Positions 53,019-60,382 of a DNA stretch of 64,000 nucleotides are shown here, piece by piece (within the stretch, counting starts at the first letter, position 1; each line of letters begins with the position of its first letter). A program made the translations under genes and the position numbers. Source of the stretch: Natrinema zhouii (lineage in GTDB: Archaea; Halobacteriota; Halobacteria; Halobacteriales; Natrialbaceae); the NCBI RefSeq assembly GCF_013456555.2, contig NZ_CP059154.1, forward strand, positions 2,232,001-2,296,000, given 5' to 3'. The notes under the pieces were generated by a model. That model made no database searches. It had not been told where the DNA came from and worked only from the letters and a program-made list of their open reading frames with translations.

Positions 53019-53102
53019 CGGCGACGCTCGAGATTCGAATCGACGAGCGGTAGCAGAGAACGCAGCTCCTGCGTTTCGGGGTTCGCCGGAGACGAAGCGG
53101 CT

Positions 53103-53525
53103 TTAGTCGTCCTCGGTCGTCGTCTTGTCGACGTCGAGTTCGCCCTGATAGATCTCCGCGCCGTCCTGTGCGACCTTTTCGGCGAGCACGGCGCACTTGA
53201 CCCGCATCGGCGAGATGTCGACACCGAGCATGTCGATCACGTCGTCGCGGTCCATCTCGTGTAGTTCGTCGAGGCTCTTGCCGGCGAGTTCGCCCGAGAG
53301 CATGCTGGCGGAGGCCTGACTGATCGCACAGCCGTCGCCGGAGAAGGCGACCCGCTCGATCGTCTCGTCGTCGTCCTCGAGCGTGACGTCCATGCGAATC
53401 TCGTCGCCACACATCGGGTTCTCGCCGACGTGGGTGAACGTCGGATCCTCGAGTTTCCCGTAGTTACGGGGGTTCTTGTAGTGGTCGAGGATCTGCTGTC
53501 GGTACATATCCGATCCCAGTCCCAT
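53103..53525 (-). CDS. sufU: Fe-S cluster assembly scaffold SufU/IscU-type
   Basis: Scaffold or sulfur acceptor for Fe-S assembly, 140 residues. Cluster or zinc ligands Cys39 (NPMCGDEI, with Asp41), Cys66 (GDGCAISQAS) and Cys111 (VKCAVLAEK) are all present, with YRQQILDHYKNPRNYG near the start. It belongs with sufS at 55123, also on the minus strand, but three genes or remnants lie between them. Iron need and Fe-S assembly genes thus sit next to the siderophore operon. Confidence 0.94.
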   Translation of the reverse strand: MGLGSDMYRQQILDHYKNPRNYGKLEDPTFTHVGENPMCGDEIRMDVTLEDDDETIERVAFSGDGCAISQASASMLSGELAGKSLDELHEMDRDDVIDMLGVDISPMRVKCAVLAEKVAQDGAEIYQGELDVDKTTTEDD

Positions 53526-53664
53526 TGTTGCGTTCGAATAGACGCGAGAGTTGTAAAAGGGTTCCGGGGCCGCTCACGATCGCGCTCGAGGAACGGATCG
53601 CACGCGCTCCGACGTTCCGATACCGTAGCGTTCGGTGTTCGGAATCGCTCGAGACCCTGTCAGT

Positions 53665-53688
53665 ATAGACGAAATAGTTATCGTCTAT
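53665..53688. promoter_or_regulatory. Perfect 8-8-8 palindrome upstream of the DHFR-like gene
   Basis: ATAGACGA (53665-53672) and TCGTCTAT (53681-53688) are perfect inverted repeats with an 8-nt spacer (AATAGTTA), 19 bp before the ATG at 53708. The site covers the position of the core promoter, so a bound regulator would block transcription. Confidence 0.55.
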
Positions 53689-53707
53689 TCCCGCGTTAAT
53701 TAAACGC

Positions 53708-54364
53708 ATGGGAACATCTAGTTCAGAAGAAACGTCTGGAAAACTCGTCGTCGGAACGTTCCTCACGCTCGATGGTGTGATGCAGTCGCCGGGCGGCGCC
53801 GACGAGGATAGAGACGGCGGCTTCGAACGTGGTGGATGGTCGGTCAACTACTGGGACGAGACGATGGGCGAGATGATGAACGACCAGTTCGCCGAGGCCG
53901 ACGCGCTGTTGCTCGGCCGGAAGACGTACGAAATCTTCGCCGCACATTGGCCTAACGTCGATACGGCGGACGACCCCGTGGCAGCGAAACTGAACGGCAT
54001 GCCGAAGTACGTCGCCTCGAGAACCCTCGACGCGGTGACGTGGAACAACTCGACGCTCCTCTCGGACGGCGTCGCAGAAGCCATCGCGGACCTCAAGGAG
54101 GAGCGGGAGGACGTGATGATGGTGCAGGGGAGCCACGACCTGATCCAGACGCTGCTTGCACACGACCTCGTCGACGAGTTCTGGCTCTGGATCTTCCCCG
54201 TGGTCGTGGGGGACGGAAAGCGGTTGTTCGGCGACGAGACGATTCCCGCGGCCCTCGAACTGATGTCCGTCGAGACGTCGAGCACGGGGGTCCAAATGCT
54301 CCGCTACGACCGAGCGGGTGAGATTGACTACGGCTCGTTCGCGCTGGATGATGTGGCGGTGTGA
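53708..54364 (+). CDS. dihydrofolate reductase family protein (RibD C-terminal type)
   Basis: Protein of 218 residues: VVGTFLTLDGVMQSPGG, MNDQFAEADALLLGRKTYEIFAAHWP, GMPKYVASRTL, VMMVQGSHDLIQTLLAHDLVDEFWLWIFPVVVGDGKRLF. This is the YyaP/YwjB group of RibD_C proteins, whose members are NAD(P)H reductases of uncertain substrate, not true folate enzymes. Its ATG is preceded by a perfect 8-bp inverted repeat, which suggests a dedicated regulator. It interrupts the sufU-sufS region and abuts a broken HD gene, so it may be a recent arrival. Confidence 0.9.
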   Translation: MGTSSSEETSGKLVVGTFLTLDGVMQSPGGADEDRDGGFERGGWSVNYWDETMGEMMNDQFAEADALLLGRKTYEIFAAHWPNVDTADDPVAAKLNGMPKYVASRTLDAVTWNNSTLLSDGVAEAIADLKEEREDVMMVQGSHDLIQTLLAHDLVDEFWLWIFPVVVGDGKRLFGDETIPAALELMSVETSSTGVQMLRYDRAGEIDYGSFALDDVAV

Positions 54365-54383
54365 GTAGCGGGCGTCCGCTCGT

Positions 54384-54479
54384 ATACACGGATTCGACTC
54401 GCCGGACGTGGTGCCAGTCGTGGGCCGGCGGCGCGTCCGCGAAGTACGACCGCGTACGGTCCCGGACTGCCTCGAGCAT
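54384..54479 (-). pseudogene. truncated HD-domain protein remnant
   Basis: On the minus strand from ATG 54479 the frame reads MLEAVRDRTRSYFADAPPAH then DWHHVRRVESVY, which looks like the N-terminus of a haloarchaeal HD-domain phosphohydrolase with its first metal His in HDWHHV. After about 32 residues similarity ends (TSGRPLLTPPHHPAR...) and the frame runs antisense into the DHFR-like gene. The rest of the domain, including the HD dyad, is missing. The break point falls close to the DHFR-like stop (54364), so gain of that gene may have cut this one. Confidence 0.6.
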
Positions 54480-54563
54480 CGTGCTCTCGTTTCGGCGGCG
54501 GGACAATAAGCGCGCCGTCCTCGAGCGATTACGTGAGCTGTCGAGTCGGATTCGATACCGCAG

Positions 54564-55016
54564 TCACTGCGATTGCTTCTGGACGATCGCGAACCAGAAG
54601 TCCTCGATCGATTGCACGAACTCGACGAAGTCCTCGGGTTCGATCGGTTTCTGGATGTAGGCGTCCGCCTCGAGCCCGTGAGACTGTACGATCTGTTCTC
54701 CGGCGTCCGAACTCGTGAGTACGACGACCGCGATCTCGTTCAGCGCTGGTTCGTTTTTCAGTTCCGAGAGGACATCGATTCCGCTCTTGCCGGGTAACTG
54801 GGGCTCGAGCAGGACCATATCTGGCTGCGGTTCGCTCGAGTACTCGCCGCGCTGGTGGACGAAATCGAGCGCGGACTGTCCGTCGTCGACGATGTGAACG
54901 GTGTTCAGGAGCTTCGCGTCTCTGAAGTTCTCCTCGAAGAGACGGCTATCGCCGGGGTTCGGCTCGACTAACAGGATATCGATCGGATCGGTCGACTGTC
55001 CGCCTTCCGTGGCCAT
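54564..55016 (-). CDS. response regulator receiver protein lacking the phosphoacceptor Asp
   Basis: Stand-alone receiver fold, 150 residues: IDILLVEPNPGDSRLFEENF, MVLLEPQLPGKSGIDVLSEL, VVLTSSDAGEQI and ADAYIQKPIEP. The phosphoacceptor is Glu71 (LLEPQLPG) where Asp is usual, and one of the two metal-binding acids at strand 1 is replaced (VEPNPGD for VEDNPGD, Pro19). The switch Thr101 and Lys123 remain. It is thus probably a pseudo-receiver, fixed in one state or controlled by binding. I recall the same Glu in related haloarchaeal proteins. It lies between the HD remnant and sufS. Confidence 0.88.
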   Translation of the reverse strand: MATEGGQSTDPIDILLVEPNPGDSRLFEENFRDAKLLNTVHIVDDGQSALDFVHQRGEYSSEPQPDMVLLEPQLPGKSGIDVLSELKNEPALNEIAVVVLTSSDAGEQIVQSHGLEADAYIQKPIEPEDFVEFVQSIEDFWFAIVQKQSQ

Positions 55017-55122
55017 CTACGACACGTTTCGTGTGCGCCGGTAAAACATCGAGGATCTCTGTATTGAACGATCTATTCCGTTGTCCGCTGTCGCAGCGTC
55101 GGCCTCGGCAGTCAGTATCCGC

Positions 55123-56370
55123 TCACGCGAACAGCTGACGTGCATCATCGATTGCAGCGACCAGCTTGTCGACTTCCTCCTTCGTGTTGTAGACGTAGAA
55201 CGAGGCTCGAGCCGACGCTGCAACTCCCAGCTTATCGTGGAGCGGCTGGGTACAGTGGTCGCCGGCGCGGATCGCGACCGCGTGGTCGTTCATGATCGAG
55301 GCCAGATCGTGGGCGTGGACGCTCTCGAGGTTGAAGCCGACGAGGCCGCCGCGCTCCGGGCCGGGTTCGGGGCCGTAGATTTCCACGCCCGGCTCCGCTG
55401 CGAGTTGCTCGTAGGCGTAGCGAGCCATCTCCTCCTCGTGGGCCTCGATGCGCTCCATACCGATCTCCTCGAGCCAGTCGATCGCGGCGACGAGACCGAC
55501 TGCTTCGGCGATCGGGGGCGTGCCGGGTTCGAACTTCCAGGGGAGGTCGTCCCAGGTGGAGTCCTCGAAGGTGACCTTGCGAATCATTCCGCCGCCGTAG
55601 AGATAGGGTTGCATCTCCTCGAGCAGCTCTTTTTTGCCGTAGAGCGCACCGATACCGGTGGGGCCGGCCATCTTGTGGCCCGAGAAGGCGTAGAAGTCGG
55701 CGTCGATAGCCTCGACGTCGACGGGGCGGTTGGGGACGGCCTGTGCGCCGTCGATGAAGGCCAGCGCGTCGTGGTCGTGGGCGATATCCACCAGTTCGGA
55801 GACCGGGTTGACGGTGCCGAGCGTGTTCGAGACGTGGACCGCCGAGAGCATCGCGGTGTCGTCGGTGATGCACTCGCGGGCGTGGTCCATGTCGAGGGTG
55901 CCGTCGTCCGTGATTCGGATGTACTTCACGTCGGCACCCGTTCGCTTGCCGATCTGTTGCCACGTGACCAGCGAGGCGTGGTGTTCCATCTCCGTCAGCA
56001 CGATCTCGTCGCCGGGGCCGAGCTCGTTCAGGCCCCACGAGTAGGCGACCAGGTTCTCGGCTTCGGTCGTGTGCTTCGTGAAGATCACTTCCTCGCGGCC
56101 GCCGCTCGCGCCGATAAAGTCGGCGACGCGGTCGTGGGCCTCCTCGTAGAGAATCGAGGCCTCTTGGCTCAGGTGGTGGATCCCCCGGTGGACGTTGGCG
56201 TTGGACTCGCGGTAGTAGTCGCTCATCGCGTCGACGACCGGATCGGGCGTCTGGGTCGTCGCCGCGTTGTCGAGATAGACGACCTGTTGGTCGTCGAACT
56301 CCCGCTGGAGGATCGGGAACTCCTCCCGGATCGCCCCGACATCGAGCGACTCGAGGTTCTGTTGACTCAT
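55123..56370 (-). CDS. sufS: cysteine desulfurase SufS
   Basis: PLP enzyme moving sulfur from cysteine to the Fe-S assembly machinery, 415 residues. Seen: VYLDNAATTQTPDPVVDAM, HRGIHHLSQEA, NTLGTVNPVSEL, FIDGAQAVPN, PLP Lys in FYAFSGHKMAGPTGIGALYG and the catalytic Cys in AGDHCTQPLHDKL. The order RxGxHC is that of type II (SufS/CsdA) desulfurases. Same strand as sufU (53103), its probable partner, about 1.6 kb away. Confidence 0.96.
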   Translation of the reverse strand: MSQQNLESLDVGAIREEFPILQREFDDQQVVYLDNAATTQTPDPVVDAMSDYYRESNANVHRGIHHLSQEASILYEEAHDRVADFIGASGGREEVIFTKHTTEAENLVAYSWGLNELGPGDEIVLTEMEHHASLVTWQQIGKRTGADVKYIRITDDGTLDMDHARECITDDTAMLSAVHVSNTLGTVNPVSELVDIAHDHDALAFIDGAQAVPNRPVDVEAIDADFYAFSGHKMAGPTGIGALYGKKELLEEMQPYLYGGGMIRKVTFEDSTWDDLPWKFEPGTPPIAEAVGLVAAIDWLEEIGMERIEAHEEEMARYAYEQLAAEPGVEIYGPEPGPERGGLVGFNLESVHAHDLASIMNDHAVAIRAGDHCTQPLHDKLGVAASARASFYVYNTKEEVDKLVAAIDDARQLFA

Positions 56371-56546
56371 TGGTGACTAGGACGGACTGCACACAAAACA
56401 CTCCTTCGGTCCGGAGCTGGCCGATTTTTCCGGAATCGGAGCGAACCGGCCCGTATTGCCTATTCGGGGCCAGTTTCGGGAACACAATCAGTGCCGGACC
56501 GGCAGTGGATTGCAGTCGCTGTGCGCTGATCGAGTGTGAGTGGAAA

Positions 56547-56632
56547 GGGGTGGGTGGGGTGGGGAAGGGGAGGGAGTGGGGGAGACGGGGACGGGAGGTG
56601 AACGGCAGGGGTGTGGTGGGGGTACCCTGGTG
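56547..56632 (+). other. G-rich tract with G-quadruplex potential
   Basis: On the plus strand, runs of three to five G follow each other at short intervals (for example GGGGTGGGTGGGGTGGGG at 56547-56564, then GGGG, GGG, GGGGG, GGGG) over about 85 bp. The matching C-rich strand is the sense strand for sufS. It lies in the 707-bp spacer between sufS (start 56370) and the ABC genes, about 180 bp upstream of the sufS start. Apart from the small ORF at 56821 no gene is seen. Confidence 0.75.
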
Positions 56633-56820
56633 GGTGCCCCTGCCGCAGTTCTCTCTTGGAGTGCCTCCGGGATACCGGTATCTCCAAACTATTTTGGTAT
56701 CGGAAAACGCGGGCGAGACGGAACTGGCGACTGTCATCATCGCGAGGCGGGAACCATCCTCGAGTTACCGGGCCGCTCCCGTCCCTGCGGTTCGCTGCCG
56801 ACCGCCGGCTGCGTGTTCTG

Positions 56821-56979
56821 TCAGCCGGAACCCATGTTTTGCGCGAAGAGCCATGCAACGGCGTCGAACAGGTAGAAGACGACGAGTTCGACGAGGACGC
56901 TGACCGCCGAGACGGCCAGGATCGCCGACAGCGAGTCGACGGACAGCGCGAGGGGTTCCCGGTCCGTCTCGTCAGCCCT
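56821..56979 (-). pseudogene. small membrane ORF whose start codon is AGG (start lost)
   Basis: On the minus strand, 52 codons end at TGA (56821-56823) and read ADETDREPLALSVDSLSAIL, then AVSAVSVLVELVVFYLFDAV and AWLFAQNMGSG: an acidic head and one long hydrophobic span, very like a real small membrane protein. A stop lies right before the first codons, and no ATG, GTG or TTG is available. The first codon is AGG, one base from ATG, and sits 26 nt downstream of a strong minus-strand TATA box (57001-57010). A start-loss mutation, an unusual initiator or a sequence error would explain this. Confidence 0.45.
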
Positions 56980-57000
56980 CTAGTCGTTCGTATGACAGGA

Positions 57001-57055
57001 TAATATAAAACCCCCACAGTTTCCGACCGTGAAACTGGGGTCGGTGGATTATACA
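57001..57055. promoter_or_regulatory. Divergent promoters flanking a hairpin
   Basis: TTTTATATTA on the minus strand (57001-57010) and GATTATACAA on the plus strand (57047-57056) are oppositely directed TATA boxes. Between them is a near-perfect inverted repeat: CAGTTTC 57017-57023 with GAAACTG 57031-57037, extended by C and G runs with one bulged A. This layout suggests a shared operator for the ABC transporter and the small membrane ORF. Confidence 0.55.
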
Positions 57056-57080
57056 AACGGACGGTGTAGCGGCGACCGGG

Positions 57081-58076
57081 ATGACTGCGATCGAGATATC
57101 CGGTCTGACGAAGGAGTACGGCGATCTCACCGCCGTCGACGACCTCACGCTCACCGTCGACGACGGCGAGATCTTCGGCTTTCTGGGCCCGAACGGGGCG
57201 GGGAAGTCGACGACGATCAACATGCTACTGGATTTCACGCGCCCGACGACGGGGTCGGCGACGGTGCTGGGCTACGACACCCAGACCGAGGCCGATGAGA
57301 TCAGCCCTCGCGTCGGCGTCCTTCCGGAGGGATTCGACATCTATCCGCGTCTCTCGGGCCGCCGGCATATCGAGTTCGCCAGCGAGACGAAGGCCGCCGA
57401 GGACGATCCCGACGCGATCCTCGAGCGGGTCGGGCTCTCGGCCGAGGACGCTGAGCGACCGGCCGGCGACTACTCCAAGGGGATGCGCCAGCGACTCGCG
57501 ACCGGCATGGCACTGGTCGGCGATCCCGACCTATTGATCATGGACGAGCCCTCGAGCGGGCTCGATCCCCACGGGATCCGCGAGATGCAGGAACTCGTCC
57601 GCAGCGAAGCCGAACGGGGGACGACGGTCTTCTTCTCGAGTCACATCCTCGAGCACGTCGAGGCGGTCTGTGATCGCGTCGGCGTGTTGAACGAGGGGGA
57701 ACTCGTCGCCGTCGATACGATCGACGGGCTGCGCGAGGAGATCGGCGGCGGCGCGACGATGACGCTCACGCTCGCGGACGCCGCGAACGGCGCACGCGAG
57801 GTGGCAGGTGCGGTCCCGGGAATCACCGACGTCACCGCGTCCGGGCGAACCCTCGAGTGCACGATCACCGATCCGGCCGCGAAGGCCGGCGTCGTGACCG
57901 CACTCGATAACGCGGGCGCGACGATTCGAGATCTGCGGATCGAGGAGGTCTCGCTCGAGTCGCTGTTCACCGCGCTGACGAACGGTGACGGGAGCGAACC
58001 CGGGGACGGGACCGGTGCGCAGTCCGGGACGGCCGATGAGGCTGCACTCGAGACGGAAACGGAGGTTCCGCGATGA
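57081..58076 (+). CDS. ABC transporter ATP-binding protein
   Basis: ATPase subunit of 331 residues: Walker A GPNGAGKSTT (36-45), Q-loop GVLPEGFDIYPRLSG, signature YSKGMRQRL, Walker B LLIMDEPSSGLDP and H-loop FFSSHILEHVEAVCDRVG. The C-terminal 110 residues are an added domain of the kind found in drug- and lipid-type exporters (CcmA/DrrA group) plus an acidic tail. It overlaps the permease gene by 4 nt. A TATA element lies 25-34 nt upstream. Confidence 0.93.
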   Translation: MTAIEISGLTKEYGDLTAVDDLTLTVDDGEIFGFLGPNGAGKSTTINMLLDFTRPTTGSATVLGYDTQTEADEISPRVGVLPEGFDIYPRLSGRRHIEFASETKAAEDDPDAILERVGLSAEDAERPAGDYSKGMRQRLATGMALVGDPDLLIMDEPSSGLDPHGIREMQELVRSEAERGTTVFFSSHILEHVEAVCDRVGVLNEGELVAVDTIDGLREEIGGGATMTLTLADAANGAREVAGAVPGITDVTASGRTLECTITDPAAKAGVVTALDNAGATIRDLRIEEVSLESLFTALTNGDGSEPGDGTGAQSGTADEAALETETEVPR

Positions 58077-58948
58077 CCTCGCACATTCCAACCGTCGCCC
58101 GCAAGGAGTTCGACGACGCCGGCCGGTCGAAGCTCCTCTGGGCGCTGATCGGACTGCTCGTCGGACTCGTCGTCATCGGCTACGTCGCGATCTGGTACAC
58201 GATCGACGACGTCACCGCGGCCGAGGTGCTCAGCTTTCTCGGCACGCCGCTACAGGTGATCCTCCCGGTCGCCGCGCTGATCGCTGGCTACATGGCCGTC
58301 GTCGGCGAGCGACGGTCGGGAAGTATCAAGCTCCTACTGGGACTGCCGCCGAACCGGACCGACGTCCTCTTCGGCAAGCTGTTCGGTCGTATGGGCGTCG
58401 TCGGACTCGCCGTCGGGCTCGCGTTTCTCGTCTCGCTCGTCCTCGGTGCCGTCTTCTTCGGCTCGGTCCCGTTCGTCGACTGGCTGGGCTTCGCCGCGGT
58501 GTCGCTGCTCTTCGGAACCACGTTCGTCGGCCTGGCTGTCGGCGTCTCCGCCGCCGTCTCGACGCGGGGCAAGTCGATGGCCATCGTCGTCGGGATCTAC
58601 ATGGTGTTCGTCGCGCTGTGGGAACTGCTCACTGCCGGTCCCTATCACCTCCTCTACGACGAGGGGCCGCCGGTCGAAGCCGAGACGTGGTACCTGGTGC
58701 TCGATCAGTTCAATCCGATCTTCGCGTACACGAACCTGGCCAACGAGGTCGTCGAGGGGTCGATCTTTCCCTTCCAGTTCCAATACGGACTCCAGTCGAT
58801 GGAGGCGTACGGAATGACGCCGGCCGAACGCTATCCCGGCGACGCGCCGTTCTATCTGCAAGAGTGGTTCGGCATCGTCGTCCTGCTGTTCTGGCTGGTC
58901 GTGCCCGTCGCGATCGGCTACTACCGGTTCCAGCGGACCGACCTCTAG
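58073..58948 (+). CDS. ABC-2 type transporter permease
   Basis: Membrane subunit of 291 residues with about six spans: a cytoplasmic head (TVARKEFDDAGRSKLLWAL), LPVAALIAGYMAVVGERRSGSIKLLLGLPPNRTDVLFGKL (the coupling region of NosY/ABC-2 permeases), several hydrophobic blocks, an outer loop (about 195-265) and a last span before RFQRTDL. With the ATPase before it, it forms a two-gene exporter. The substrate is unknown; drugs, lipids or peptides are usual for the group. Confidence 0.92.
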   Translation: MTSHIPTVARKEFDDAGRSKLLWALIGLLVGLVVIGYVAIWYTIDDVTAAEVLSFLGTPLQVILPVAALIAGYMAVVGERRSGSIKLLLGLPPNRTDVLFGKLFGRMGVVGLAVGLAFLVSLVLGAVFFGSVPFVDWLGFAAVSLLFGTTFVGLAVGVSAAVSTRGKSMAIVVGIYMVFVALWELLTAGPYHLLYDEGPPVEAETWYLVLDQFNPIFAYTNLANEVVEGSIFPFQFQYGLQSMEAYGMTPAERYPGDAPFYLQEWFGIVVLLFWLVVPVAIGYYRFQRTDL

Positions 58949-59008
58949 GGGCCTCGAGTCGGTTGCAGAAATATCGACTCCGCCGCGGTCAGTTTCCTGC
59001 CGATCGCG

Positions 59009-59302
59009 CTACTGCATCTGCAGCAACTGCGCGTGCAGCGTCGCCCCGACCTCGAGGACGTTCGCCTCGTCGACGAACCCCTCGTCGACGGCGAGTTCGA
59101 CGGCGCGGGTGCCGACGATGTTGGCGACGGCCGCCCGTCCGAGGCTCTCGAGTACCGCGTTCTCGTCGACCTCGTCGCCGCCGTAGAACTCCTCGGTGAC
59201 GGTCAGGGAGAGCTCACCCTCCTCGAACGTCTCGCCGAGGACGTCCTCGTCGCAGACGGCGACCAACAGCCCCTCCTTCGTCTCTCGTTCGTTGACGATC
59301 AT
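59009..59302 (-). CDS. DUF424 family protein
   Basis: Protein of 97 residues: MIVNERETKEGLLVAVCDED, GETFEEGELSLTVTEEFYGG and SLGRAAVANIVGTRAVELAV, a family conserved across archaea and recalled as DUF424. It begins 4 nt after the end of the TPR gene, so both are in one transcript. Its role is unknown; the deep conservation suggests an information-processing task. Confidence 0.9.
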   Translation of the reverse strand: MIVNERETKEGLLVAVCDEDVLGETFEEGELSLTVTEEFYGGDEVDENAVLESLGRAAVANIVGTRAVELAVDEGFVDEANVLEVGATLHAQLLQMQ

Positions 59303-59306
59303 GCGG

Positions 59307-60290
59307 TTACTCGAGTTCCCACTCGCGCTCGTCCTCGTCGTCCGCCGCTCCGTCGTCGATACCGAGATCGGCGACGCCGAGGTCGTCGAGCCCGATGTCT
59401 CCCTGTCGCTGGGGCGGGGACTGGCGGTTCGCGCCGTGACCGCCGCGGCCCGCTCCGGCACCACCGCGTCCGGCCGCGCCACTCCCGGGTCCGGCTCCCG
59501 GACCCGCACCAGCGCCGCCACCGCCGCCCGCACCCTGCTCGTACAGCTCCTCGCGGTCGTCCATCATCTCCTGTTCGGCCTGCTCGCGCATCTGATTCGC
59601 TTCTTCGGCGATTTCTTCGGCCTCGTCGAACTCGCCGAGTTCCTCGAGGATTTCGGCCTTCGTCTCGAGCACCTTCGCGTTGCGCAGGCCGAGCCGGATC
59701 GCGTTGTCGACGCAGTTGAGCGCCTCCTCGGACAGCCCGCGCTCCGAGAGGAAAAAGGCGCGGTTGAACCAGCCGGCGGCGAAGCGCTCGTCGATCTCGA
59801 TGGCGCGCTCGGCGTGCTCGAGGGCCTCGCTCGTCTGGCCGAACTCCCAGAGCGCGTAGGCGAGATTGGTTTCGGCGGTCGCGGCGTGCTCGCTCTCCTC
59901 GTCGATCCGCAGGGCCTCGCGGTGGGCCCCGATCGCCTCGTCCCACTCCTCGAGTTCGCCGTGGGCGACGCCCTTGTTCACCCACGCTTCCTGCTCGAGC
60001 TTGTCGTCTTCGGCGAAGTGGGACGTTCGATCGAAGGCCTCGGTGGCCTGCTCGTAGCGGTTGATCTGCATGTAATTCAGTCCGACGTCGAGCAGCTCGC
60101 TCGCGTCGACGTCGTCCTGATCGATGTTGTGCTGGTCGAGCGTGTCGGTGACGACGCGGGAGTCGACGGGGTCGACCTTCGACGGGTCGATACCCAGCTC
60201 CGGCGGGTCCAGGTCGAACGCCTCGTACGGATCGCCGAACCCCTCTCCCTCGGAGAAGCGATGATCGCGATCGTCGTCTCGGTCAGTCAT
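59307..60290 (-). CDS. tetratricopeptide repeat protein
   Basis: Protein of 327 residues: an acidic head (1-50), about five TPR units (about 65-240; for example ELLDVGLNYMQINRYEQATE, AWVNKGVAHGELEEWDEAIG, NLAYALWEFGQTSEALEHAE, WFNRAFFLSERGLSEEALN, KVLETKAEILEELGEFDEAE), a short coiled region, a Gly/Ala-rich stretch (about 262-292) and an acidic tail. It is a cytoplasmic scaffold by type; the partner is unknown. It is co-transcribed with DUF424 (4-nt gap). The start at 60290 is certain from the acidic MTDRDDDRDH. Confidence 0.9.
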   Translation of the reverse strand: MTDRDDDRDHRFSEGEGFGDPYEAFDLDPPELGIDPSKVDPVDSRVVTDTLDQHNIDQDDVDASELLDVGLNYMQINRYEQATEAFDRTSHFAEDDKLEQEAWVNKGVAHGELEEWDEAIGAHREALRIDEESEHAATAETNLAYALWEFGQTSEALEHAERAIEIDERFAAGWFNRAFFLSERGLSEEALNCVDNAIRLGLRNAKVLETKAEILEELGEFDEAEEIAEEANQMREQAEQEMMDDREELYEQGAGGGGGAGAGPGAGPGSGAAGRGGAGAGRGGHGANRQSPPQRQGDIGLDDLGVADLGIDDGAADDEDEREWELE

Positions 60291-60382
60291 TACTGTAAAT
60301 TGGCGGTGACGACTGTTAAGGGCTGCGACCCGGGTAGCGGCGGCGTTGCGATGGCGTCGTCCCGCCGTTCGAAACGCGGTTC

